From NCBI GenBank assembly GCA_020427155.1, contig JAGQOW010000007.1, positions 1-46,030 of the forward strand: 46,030 nt of DNA. Reading direction: 5' to 3'. Positions 1-7,840 of this stretch are shown piece by piece. Numbering within the stretch: the stretch's first letter is position 1; every line of letters begins with the position of its first letter. The notes beneath the pieces are model-generated. The model saw only the letters and a list, made by a program, of their open reading frames with translations. It made no database searches and had not been told where the DNA came from. The DNA comes from Planctomycetales bacterium (GTDB taxonomy: Bacteria > Planctomycetota > Planctomycetia > Pirellulales > Lacipirellulaceae). The translations under genes and the position numbers were made by a program.

Positions 1-2
1 GG

Positions 3-1019
3 GAAGACCTGGCGGCCGACTACGCGCGACAAGCCATCAAAGCGCGCCAGAAACAAGCGCCGATTTCCACGCTGCTCGGCGTTTCGCTAGGTCCCGATAC
101 GCCCGACGTCGCGATGCGGCGAAAACTGGTCGAGGCCTGCAACATCATCCAGCTTCCCCTCGCCTGGCGATCGATCGAAGCCCGCGAAGGCCGCCGCGAT
201 TGGACTCAATCCGACCAGCAGTTGGCCTGGTGTCAAAAGTCGGGACTCAAGATTGCCGCCGGACCCCTCTTACGACTGGACGACCACGGCATGCCCGCCT
301 GGATGGTCCTCTGGGAAGGCGATTTCGACAACCTCGCGCGGGTCATGCTCGACCACGTTCGTGCCGTCGTCACCAAATACGCAGGCCGCGTTCACCTCTG
401 GCACGTCGCCTCGCGAGTAAACACCAGCAAACTCCTTTCGCTCGAAGAGGAACAACGTCTCTATCTGGTGGCCCAGGCGCTAGAGCTTGTGCGACAAATC
501 GATCCGCGCACCCCGACGGTCGTTTCCTTCGATCAACCCTGGGCCGAATACTTGGCCAATCAAGGCGAAGATCTAGCGCCACTGCACTATGCCGACGCAT
601 TGGTCCGCGCCGACCTGGGCATCTCGGGATTCGGTTTGGACATCAACATCGGCTACCGGCCCAATGGCAGCGGCTTTCGACCCACCTTCGAGTTCGGCAG
701 GCTCCTCGATCAATGGAGCCTGTGGGGCTTGCCGTTGATGATCAACCTCTCGACCCCCAGTAGTGCCGACGAAGATGTGCTAGCCAGACAGGGGATCGAA
801 GTTGATTTCGCCAACGCTTCGCCTGCATCGCAACGCGATTGGGCCGCCTCGATTCTGCCGCTGCTGCTCGCCCGTTCGACGGTGCAGGTCATCCTCTGGA
901 ATCAACTCTCCGATGGAGTCGCCCACGAGTTTCCCCACGCGGGCCTCTTCGATGCCCAGCAACAACCTAAGCCCGTCGTCGCGCTGATGCGCGATCTACA
1001 AAAGAGTTGCCTGATGTAA
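3..1019 (+). CDS. GH10-like (xylanase-fold) protein, 3' part
   Basis: The frame is open from the window edge, so the start lies upstream; about 338 codons are visible. The pattern resembles the C-terminal two thirds of a glycoside hydrolase family 10 barrel: the W.SIEAREGRRDW block, a barrel strand at LWHVASRVN where GH10 enzymes have WDVVNE, the segment PLMINLSTPSS where they have ITELS, and VILWNQLSDG matching the last strand. Neither position that holds the acid/base and nucleophile glutamates in classic GH10 enzymes shows Glu, so polysaccharide hydrolysis is doubtful; carbohydrate binding or a non-canonical enzyme is possible. Family assignment is from pattern memory, not a search. A short palindrome follows the stop codon. 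Confidence 0.6.
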   Translation, partial: EDLAADYARQAIKARQKQAPISTLLGVSLGPDTPDVAMRRKLVEACNIIQLPLAWRSIEAREGRRDWTQSDQQLAWCQKSGLKIAAGPLLRLDDHGMPAWMVLWEGDFDNLARVMLDHVRAVVTKYAGRVHLWHVASRVNTSKLLSLEEEQRLYLVAQALELVRQIDPRTPTVVSFDQPWAEYLANQGEDLAPLHYADALVRADLGISGFGLDINIGYRPNGSGFRPTFEFGRLLDQWSLWGLPLMINLSTPSSADEDVLARQGIEVDFANASPASQRDWAASILPLLLARSTVQVILWNQLSDGVAHEFPHAGLFDAQQQPKPVVALMRDLQKSCLM

Positions 1020-1022
1020 GAC

Positions 1023-1038
1023 GAAAGCTGTAGCTTTC
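1023..1038. repeat. Short palindrome after the GH10-like gene
   Basis: GAAAGCT and AGCTTTC flank a GT dinucleotide four bases after the stop codon of the upstream gene; including flanking bases the stem reads CGAAAGCT/AGCTTTCG. No clear T-run follows, so it is at best a weak terminator or a small palindromic repeat. Confidence 0.35.
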
Positions 1039-1085
1039 GGTTATCTAGGCTAGGTCATCCAGACTGAGTTGCTAACTTGGCGTCG

Positions 1086-1457
1086 CTACCTTGGCTTCGT
1101 CGACGCCAAACCACGGACGGCGTCTTCCCGGCAATCATAGTTGGGCAACGCCTGTTCGAGTCGGCAGATCCGCAACGACTCGATACAACCCTCACGCAGC
1201 CCGCAGAGCCGCAACGCGCCACCCTGACTCAACACACGCTTGTTCAACATCACTAGCTGGCCGATCAACTTGCTGGGCAAGATATCAATCTCGTCCATTT
1301 CCAAGACCAGTCGATAGATGAAGTGCTTTTCCAGCAGCGCCCACAATCGGCCGGCCAGCCCGTCTAACACTTCTTCGTCGGGTCGAAGCCGAACGAACAA
1401 CCAGTCCGGACCGCGATCTACGACTTCCAGTTCCGAAAGAACCTGCAAACTCGACAT
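1086..1457 (-). CDS. STAS-domain protein (anti-sigma factor antagonist-like)
   Basis: 123 aa. The pattern is that of single-domain STAS proteins of the SpoIIAA/RsbV kind: an N-terminal beta strand (LFVRLRP), a central hydrophobic strand followed by IDILPSKLIGQL, then GGALRLCGL and a C-terminal helix ending LEQALPNYDCREDAVRGL. Such proteins bind anti-sigma factor kinases and are switched by phosphorylation of a Ser at the start of the helix after the central strand; here Ser in ILPSKLIG occupies that place. The frame extends further upstream, but ATG at 1457 is chosen because GGGAG lies about 7 bases before it and homology begins there. No partner kinase or sigma factor is visible nearby. Confidence 0.8.
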   Translation of the reverse strand: MSSLQVLSELEVVDRGPDWLFVRLRPDEEVLDGLAGRLWALLEKHFIYRLVLEMDEIDILPSKLIGQLVMLNKRVLSQGGALRLCGLREGCIESLRICRLEQALPNYDCREDAVRGLASTKPR

Positions 1458-1697
1458 GACAAGACTCCCATCCGCTAAGGGATCCTGACCAAAAAATAAG
1501 AAGAGAAAGCTGCCGCTTAGCATTCGGCAGCAGTTACTCCATCTTAAGCAGACTGCTTGAAGACCGACAAGCCAAATCTGATTTAATGCCACTACGCAGC
1601 AAATGAAGAAAAGGTTCGGAAGCTCTGCAAAGCACCCTGTTTGCCCAACTGGCACGGCCAGTCCCCAGGCAAACTCTGCTAGCAATTCCAGCCTCCC

Positions 1698-1862
1698 TTA
1701 CCCTAACAACCACTTTAACAGTCCCAATAGCAGTGCGACGACTGTCATCAATGCGAGCATCGATTTCATGCGAAAATGAAACTCGTGGGACGGCGGCCTG
1801 GGCTTATAGAGATAATCGACAGATACCTCGTCGGGGTCAGGCACCCTGTCTGGTTCGCCCAT
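1698..1862 (-). CDS. Small single-pass membrane protein (54 aa)
   Basis: The minus frame from ATG at 1862 to TAA at 1698 encodes a 54-aa peptide. The first half is hydrophilic (MGEPDRVPDPDEVSVDYLYK), followed by a positively charged patch (HEFHFRMKSM) and a C-terminal hydrophobic helix (LALMTVVALLLGLLKWLLG). This is the layout of a tail-anchored inner-membrane peptide. It starts 9 bases after the stop of the NIPSNAP gene on the same strand, so it is probably co-transcribed; no strong Shine-Dalgarno site is seen, so translation may be coupled. Function unknown. It could be a chance frame, but the charge-then-helix design and spacing argue for a gene. Confidence 0.55.
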   Translation of the reverse strand: MGEPDRVPDPDEVSVDYLYKPRPPSHEFHFRMKSMLALMTVVALLLGLLKWLLG

Positions 1863-1871
1863 GTTGATTTG

Positions 1872-2651
1872 CTAAACCTGCGAGTAATCCGTCGGCGCCA
1901 GGTAGATATTCGATACCTTGGATACGGTATCTGCGTATTTGGGCATGACCTTCATACGTTCCCAGGCCGGATCGACGACAAACTTGCCCCAACCGGCCTT
2001 GTTGCTTTCCAGATCGGACGTCGCCAACATGTATTTCAAGTTCGGCACGCGCGGACCAATCAGGGTTTCGCCAAAAAACACCGGCTGCAGCCCCACTCCG
2101 CCGAAAATCGGAATCTCGCCGTCGTTGAACATGTCAACCTTTCGCCTCGCTTTCGCCTCGCTGTAGCTCTCGTACGTGCGAAGCTCCAGAACTCGCGGCT
2201 CGCTTCCCGGCAATTCCAATTTTGGGAAACCGGCAAAGGCAACCATCAGCGAACTCTCCAGCCGAACAAAGGCCGGATCGTCGACTACCGCCCCAAGATA
2301 ATCCTTGCCGATAGTCTGGTACTGAGAATCGTTTTCCAAATCCGAACGCGCCGATGCAAATTGCTCAATCGTGGAATACGTGAGCAGGACATGAATCGAT
2401 GGATCCGCCTCGTCGCCGAGCTCGGTAAAGACTCCGACCGGCCCGATACCGATCCGCTTCCAAGCCGGCAAGGCAGCATCGCGCAAATAGTCGCTGACCA
2501 ATCGCTGCTTCCCCCGCGAATCCAACCGATAAGAACGCACTTCGTAATATTCCGGAGAAGTAGAAACGCTTGCCGCCGCTGTTGCCATTGCACTCGTACC
2601 AGCCAGTGCTGCCCCAGCAGTTGATGCTTGAAGAAATGTTCGTCGTTTCAT
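1872..2651 (-). CDS. NIPSNAP family protein with TAT signal
   Basis: 259 aa. It begins MKRRTFLQASTAGAALAGTS, a twin-arginine signal followed by an Ala-rich stretch, so it is predicted to be exported folded. The mature part has two related segments, one starting YYEVRSYRLDSRGKQ and one starting VLELRTYESYSEAKA, the duplicated ferredoxin-like ELRTY domain typical of NIPSNAP/DUF1330-type proteins. These are ligand-binding or stress-related proteins without an agreed reaction. ATG at 2651 is preferred over an upstream GTG because GAGGAG lies 7 bases before it. The small membrane protein gene follows directly. Confidence 0.85.
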   Translation of the reverse strand: MKRRTFLQASTAGAALAGTSAMATAAASVSTSPEYYEVRSYRLDSRGKQRLVSDYLRDAALPAWKRIGIGPVGVFTELGDEADPSIHVLLTYSTIEQFASARSDLENDSQYQTIGKDYLGAVVDDPAFVRLESSLMVAFAGFPKLELPGSEPRVLELRTYESYSEAKARRKVDMFNDGEIPIFGGVGLQPVFFGETLIGPRVPNLKYMLATSDLESNKAGWGKFVVDPAWERMKVMPKYADTVSKVSNIYLAPTDYSQV

Positions 2652-2695
2652 CGTTGTTCTCCTCACAGAAACCTTGCCACGGTCTATCTATTTCT

Positions 2696-5518
2696 CTACG
2701 AACCGATCATTTCGGCGATCGTCTGCCGGGCTATATCGAGTGCCGCGGGCAGTTTCTTCGGCTCTTTGCCGCCGGCCTGAGCCATGTCTGGCCGACCGCC
2801 GCCATTGCCGCCAATCGCCTGCGCTACCGGCCGAATCCACTTGCCAGCGTGCGCCCCTTTCTCCTGCAGGTCTCTTGATACTCCTGCCACGAGAGTCACC
2901 TTCGAGTCGCCTTCCACACTCGCCAGCAAAACGGCACTGGAACCCGACTTCTGCCTGATCTGGTCGATCAGCTGCCGCATCAGATTGGCTTCTGCCGTAG
3001 GCGCTTCCGCAATCACCACCGTACTGGCCCCTACGGTCTCGGCTTGCGCCAACAGACTGTCCGCGGTAATCGGGCCCGCCGCGGCTCGCTTCTCCAGCTT
3101 TTCCCGCAGTGAAAACACTTCGTCCGCAATCGCCTGCAGTCGCTCGAGAACCGCCAGCGGTGCAACCGACAGCAATTGCGCCGCCTCGGCCAACACGGCC
3201 TTGGCCTTCGCGGCGCTCGGCTGGTCGGTACTGACAATCGTTGACATGCCGTTCGCACCAGGCACAGCAAGCGTACCGCCCGAGGCAAGCAGTTTTTTCA
3301 GTTCGCGCTGCTCGGCCAGCAAAGCCTCGACCTTGGTGACCAACACCACCGGCGCGCAGCCCAACAATTCGGCCGATGATCGCAACGCTTTCATGGTTTG
3401 CTCGGCATGCTCAGCGGCGCGCTTGCCAGTTAGCGCCGTAATACGTCGCGTTCCTGCCGAAACGCCCTCTTCGCTGAGAATCTCAAACGCCTCGACCTCG
3501 CGCGTGTTCTGAAGATGCGTGCCGCCGCACAATTCCTTACTGAACCCCCCCATCGATACCATGCGTACCGGATCAGGATACTTTTCGCCAAACAACATCA
3601 TCGCCCCCTGCGCACGGGCATCCGCCAACGGCAGCACCTCCCAGGCAATCGGCTCCGCAGCGGCCACATGTTGCACGACTTCTTCGCTGATGCGCGCCAA
3701 CTGCTCGGAACTGAGCGGACTAAGATTCGTAAAGTCGAATCGCAGCCAATCGTCGTCTACCTTCGAACCCTGCTGTTGTGCATGCGAACCAAGATGTTTC
3801 TGCAATGCGTGATGCAGGATATGCGTCGCCGAATGGGCACGGCGAATGGCATCGCGCCGCGAAGTTGCAACCGTCGCCTGCACCGTAGCCCCCTCGGCCA
3901 TTCTCCCCTTGCGCAGGTGCCCATGATGAATCACCAGTTGGCCATCCTTCTGTGTATCGGTCACCTCAAACTCGAATCCCTCACCGACGATTCGCCCCAC
4001 GTCTCCCACTTGGCCGCCGCTTTCGCCGTAGAAGGGCGTCCGGTCCAGCACCACTCGAATCGCATCGCCATGGCCTTGCTCTTCGATGCCGTCGCAGAGA
4101 TGATCGTTTGGCGCCATGCCGGCCACGATCCCCTTGATCAATGCTTCGGCTTCGGTCGTTTGATAGCCCAGAAACTCGGTGGCGTGCAGGGCGTGCTTGA
4201 GCGAATCGATTGGCCCCTTGGCGCCCATCACCGTATGCTGCACTTTCCCCGAAACCTCGCCATGCTCCTCCATCGCCTGCCGATAGCCTTCCCAATCGAA
4301 CGCCAGGTTGTGCTCCGCCGCCAGCGACTCGAAAAGCTCCGGAGGTACCCCGTAAGTCTGGTACATTTCTGCCGCCACCGAGCCTTCGACCTTCACCCGG
4401 TCGGCCGATCGCATCTCGTCGAACACCCGCTCGATGCGATTCAACCCGTCGTCGATCGTGGCAAAAAAGTTGGCTTCTTCCTTTTGTATCACGCTCGCCA
4501 CGCGAGTCGTCGTTTCGGCCAGTTCGGGATACGCGCCACGCATCAATTCGACGACTGTCGGCACTAGCTGATAGAGAAACGGGCCGCGCAAACCAAGCTG
4601 ATGGCCGTCGAGCACCGCGCGACGCAATAGCCGCTTCACCACGTACTTCTCTTTGTTCGCTCCTGGATAAACATTTTCGTGTACGGCAAACGTGCATGCC
4701 CGTACATGGTCGGTGATCCGTCGGCAGCGGCGCCCCACCTCGCTCTCCAATTCGTACTTCACCCCACACACTTCGGCGGTCGCTTTTACCAGCGGCAGCA
4801 AATTGTCGATATGGTAGTTCGTCGGCACACCCTGCAGCGTTGCTACAGTTCGCTCAAGTCCCATTCCAGTATCGATATTCTTCGATGGCAACGGCCGAAG
4901 GTTATCCGGCGGATCACCCACCCGATTGAACTGGGTAAAGACCAGATTCCAGATCTCTACCGATTCACCCCGCTCGGGATGATAGTAGATCTCGCTACAA
5001 GGGCCGCACACGCCGTCGGGACCCAAGCTCGGTGCACTGGCGGGCCAGAAGTTCTCGTCTTCGTCCATCCGCTCGATTCGAGCACCCGCTAGCCCGATGT
5101 CGTTGGCCCAAATCTCAGCCGCCTCATCGTCGTCCTTGTAGACCGTGACACTCAACCGATCTGCATCAATGCCCAGCCACTTCTGCTCGGTAAGAAACTC
5201 CCAGGCCCAATTGATCGCCTCACGTTTGAAGTAATCGCCAAACGAAAAGTTACCCAGCATCTCGAAAAACGTATGGTGATACGCCGTGCGACCCACGTTG
5301 TCGATATCGCCCGTTCGCAAGCATTTCTGGCAGGTCGTTGCCCGAGTAAACTCGAGCTTCACCTTCCCGAGAAAATGGTCCTTGAATTGATTCATGCCCG
5401 CCGGAGTGAACAGCACCGAGGGGTCCCATGTGGGCACCAACACATCGCTCGGCTGGCGGCTGTGGCCTTTCGACTCGAAGAAGGCTAGATACTTTTCGCG
5501 TAGTTCGTCTGTTTTCAT
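2696..5518 (-). CDS. alaS: Alanyl-tRNA synthetase
   Basis: 940 aa, somewhat longer than the roughly 875 aa of the E. coli enzyme. It charges tRNA-Ala with alanine in the cytoplasm. The class II catalytic domain is at the N-terminus (DVLVPTWDPSVLFTPAGMNQF; GDIDNVGRTAYHHTFFEMLGN near 69-90). The editing domain has the zinc motif HSATH at 562-566 and CGGTH at 664-668, used to clear mischarged Ser or Gly. The C-terminus carries the glycine-rich DHHA1-like region (GGNGGGRPDMAQAGG). ATG at 5518 begins the conserved MKTDELREKYLAFFESKGH; the open frame upstream has no homology. It is divergent from the YceH-like gene. Confidence 0.97.
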   Translation of the reverse strand: MKTDELREKYLAFFESKGHSRQPSDVLVPTWDPSVLFTPAGMNQFKDHFLGKVKLEFTRATTCQKCLRTGDIDNVGRTAYHHTFFEMLGNFSFGDYFKREAINWAWEFLTEQKWLGIDADRLSVTVYKDDDEAAEIWANDIGLAGARIERMDEDENFWPASAPSLGPDGVCGPCSEIYYHPERGESVEIWNLVFTQFNRVGDPPDNLRPLPSKNIDTGMGLERTVATLQGVPTNYHIDNLLPLVKATAEVCGVKYELESEVGRRCRRITDHVRACTFAVHENVYPGANKEKYVVKRLLRRAVLDGHQLGLRGPFLYQLVPTVVELMRGAYPELAETTTRVASVIQKEEANFFATIDDGLNRIERVFDEMRSADRVKVEGSVAAEMYQTYGVPPELFESLAAEHNLAFDWEGYRQAMEEHGEVSGKVQHTVMGAKGPIDSLKHALHATEFLGYQTTEAEALIKGIVAGMAPNDHLCDGIEEQGHGDAIRVVLDRTPFYGESGGQVGDVGRIVGEGFEFEVTDTQKDGQLVIHHGHLRKGRMAEGATVQATVATSRRDAIRRAHSATHILHHALQKHLGSHAQQQGSKVDDDWLRFDFTNLSPLSSEQLARISEEVVQHVAAAEPIAWEVLPLADARAQGAMMLFGEKYPDPVRMVSMGGFSKELCGGTHLQNTREVEAFEILSEEGVSAGTRRITALTGKRAAEHAEQTMKALRSSAELLGCAPVVLVTKVEALLAEQRELKKLLASGGTLAVPGANGMSTIVSTDQPSAAKAKAVLAEAAQLLSVAPLAVLERLQAIADEVFSLREKLEKRAAAGPITADSLLAQAETVGASTVVIAEAPTAEANLMRQLIDQIRQKSGSSAVLLASVEGDSKVTLVAGVSRDLQEKGAHAGKWIRPVAQAIGGNGGGRPDMAQAGGKEPKKLPAALDIARQTIAEMIGS

Positions 5519-5724
5519 GGCTTGGTGGGCGGGGAGGAATTCAATTTGCCTAAGCCCCTCATGATATCGCCTGCAACGAGAAGCGACTACCGCGAACAAT
5601 ACGCTGGAAACAATCGACGCGACCTGACCGATCGCCCCTGCCCGCCGCGCAGGATCTATCTGTTCACAAGTCCCGACGCTAAACTGGCAGCTTTGCGAAT
5701 CTTTTCCACGTGGGGTACTCCAGC

Positions 5725-6486
5725 ATGAGCGACCAACAGGCGACCGAGCAAAAACCTGGCCCCCGCTGGCGGCCTCTCGAGAAAAACCAACGGCGAGTCG
5801 CTGGCGTGCTGGTCGAAAAAGCCAAAACCACGCCGGAAAACTACCCGCTGTCACTCAACTCCCTGATCAACGGCTGCAACCAGAAAAGCAACCGCTTCCC
5901 GCAAACCCAACTCGACGAGTCGCACGTCGAAGACGCCCTCGAGCAGCTCCGCGCCCTGGGAGCCGTTGCCCAAATCGAGGGGGATGGCCGCGTCGTCAAG
6001 TACCGTCATCTCCTCTACGAGTGGCTGGGAGTCGACAAAACAGAACTGGCCGTTATGGCCGAGCTCCTCTTGCGCGGCGCGCAAACTCTCGGCGAGCTGC
6101 GCGGCCGGGCGGCCCGCATGGAAGCCATCAAAGACATTGGCCAGCTTCAACCGATCGTCGATTCTCTCCGCCAAAAAGGGCTCATCGTCCTGCTCACTCC
6201 TCCCGGGCGAGGCTGCGTCGTCACTCACGCTCTCTACCAAGCACCTGAACTCGCCAAACTACGCGCCGAGTTCGGCAATGCCCCGACTGACGTATCCCGT
6301 CCTGCTCCAGCACCTGCCCCGACTCAGCACCAAGCCCAACCCCGCCAAAATCAGGAAGCAACCCAGCTGCGCGAAGAAGTCGATATCCTGCGCAATCAGC
6401 TCGCCGAATTGCGCGAACAGTTCGAAACCGAAACAAGCAAGCTCCGTAGCGAACTGCAAGAGCTCAATCGACAACTGGGCATCTGA
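5725..6486 (+). CDS. YceH/DUF480 family protein
   Basis: 253 aa. Residues from about 12 to 180 match the DUF480 (YceH) pattern of two winged-helix domains: LEKNQRRVAGVLVEKAKTTPENYPLSLNSLINGCNQKSNR, then VMAELLLRGAQTLGELRGRA. The C-terminal tail has a Pro/Gln-rich linker and a coiled coil (LREEVDILRNQLAELREQ) ending with LQELNRQLGI. The function of the family is not established; the folds suggest DNA or protein binding. ATG at 5725 is preferred over one 15 bases upstream because family homology starts after it. A 206-bp spacer with divergent promoters separates it from alaS. Confidence 0.88.
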   Translation: MSDQQATEQKPGPRWRPLEKNQRRVAGVLVEKAKTTPENYPLSLNSLINGCNQKSNRFPQTQLDESHVEDALEQLRALGAVAQIEGDGRVVKYRHLLYEWLGVDKTELAVMAELLLRGAQTLGELRGRAARMEAIKDIGQLQPIVDSLRQKGLIVLLTPPGRGCVVTHALYQAPELAKLRAEFGNAPTDVSRPAPAPAPTQHQAQPRQNQEATQLREEVDILRNQLAELREQFETETSKLRSELQELNRQLGI

Positions 6487-6711
6487 CCCGCGCGGACGCT
6501 GCCCAAAAGCCCGCGACTCATGCGAATACTGACAGCGAGTCCAGCCGATCTCGGAGCCGCCCCGACAGCTGGTCATTTTTCGCCGGAGGTGTTGCCAAGC
6601 TCAAATCCAAGCTCACTCTCCGGAAGTCGCCGCTGAAACAATGCCAGGGTTCTGCTATTCTGGAATGCATCGTCCGTTCGAACATCGCCTTCAACCTTTT
6701 CGTCCTCTACA

Positions 6712-7782
6712 ATGGCCACCAGTCCCAGCAGTAACCTTGCCAGGCAAGCAGCGGCTGTTGCTAGCTGGATCCATGGCAATTTCCTCTGGCTACTCGTGGC
6801 CAGTTATCTGCTGGCTGCCCTGCTGCCTGGCCCGGGCCTCGCGATTCGAAATCTCTCGTTAACCCCCCCCGCGGGCGACAAGGTGACGGTACCCCTGTTA
6901 CTGCTCGCCCTGCTGCTCTTCTGTGCCGCCACGGTGGTCCGCTGGTCTCAGGTGCGCTATCTCTTGCAACGCCCGGGAATCCTGCTCCTGAGCCTCGTTG
7001 CCATCTGGATCGTGCCCAGCCTCATGGTCAGCCTCTTAGGCTGGGTTTTGCCTCAAATGCTGGGCGAGTATGTAACCACGGGCATGATGGTTGGCCTGGC
7101 GCTGGTCGCGGCAATGCCCGTGGCTAACTCCTCGGTCGCCTGGACTCAAAACGCTCAAGGCAACGTCGCCCTCAGCCTGGGGCTGATCGTCTTGTCCATC
7201 GTGCTCAGCCCGCTAGCGACTCCCCAGATGCTCAACTTGATGGGATTGTCGCTCTCCGATCAAGAAACATCCCAGTGCGAGCAACTCGTCACGAAATTCT
7301 CTGGCGGCTTCTTTATCGTCTGGGTCATTCTTCCTTCGCTAGCGGGCGGAATCGCGAACCGGCTCGCAGGTACTGAACGAATCGAGCGTGCTCGTGGGGC
7401 CATTCGACTCGTCAGCGCGCTTACCCTGCTAACGCTCAACTATACAAATGCCTCCCTCGCCATGCCAAAAGTCTTTGACAACGAGGGCCCAAAAACCGTA
7501 CTGATCTCCGCGACCCTCGCCGTTCTGCTCTCCGTACTTGGGATGGCCAGCGGCTGGCTACTCTCACGCTGGATGAGCTTGAGCGACGAATCACGTGTTT
7601 CGCTCATCTTCGGCTTCAGTATGAAACATACTGGGCTCGCGCTCGTCTTAGCCGGCGAAGTGCTCGATACCGAGCCTCGAGTCATCCTCATGATTGTCCT
7701 GGCCACTCTGCTCCAGCACATCATTGCCGGAGTTGCCGACTGGTTTCTCATGCGGCTGCGAGAAAAAGAAACCGACCGTTGA
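6712..7782 (+). CDS. Bile acid:sodium symporter-like (BASS/SBF) membrane transporter
   Basis: 356 aa with about nine to ten hydrophobic helices. The segment GLALVAAMPVANSSVAWTQ and the later FGFSMKHTGLALVLAG correspond to the two crossover motifs of the BASS/SBF fold (compare the AAPNS and G..NTGLA signatures), which bind sodium and substrate in two inverted five-helix repeats. It should be an inner-membrane sodium-coupled importer of an organic anion; the substrate cannot be read from the sequence. It stands alone between the YceH-like gene (225-base spacer) and the convergent kinase gene. Confidence 0.82.
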   Translation: MATSPSSNLARQAAAVASWIHGNFLWLLVASYLLAALLPGPGLAIRNLSLTPPAGDKVTVPLLLLALLLFCAATVVRWSQVRYLLQRPGILLLSLVAIWIVPSLMVSLLGWVLPQMLGEYVTTGMMVGLALVAAMPVANSSVAWTQNAQGNVALSLGLIVLSIVLSPLATPQMLNLMGLSLSDQETSQCEQLVTKFSGGFFIVWVILPSLAGGIANRLAGTERIERARGAIRLVSALTLLTLNYTNASLAMPKVFDNEGPKTVLISATLAVLLSVLGMASGWLLSRWMSLSDESRVSLIFGFSMKHTGLALVLAGEVLDTEPRVILMIVLATLLQHIIAGVADWFLMRLREKETDR

Positions 7783-7840
7783 TCGGCATCTGCCTGCGAC
7801 AATCAGGAATTACTGGTCCAGAACGTCTCGGGGAGGCGGT

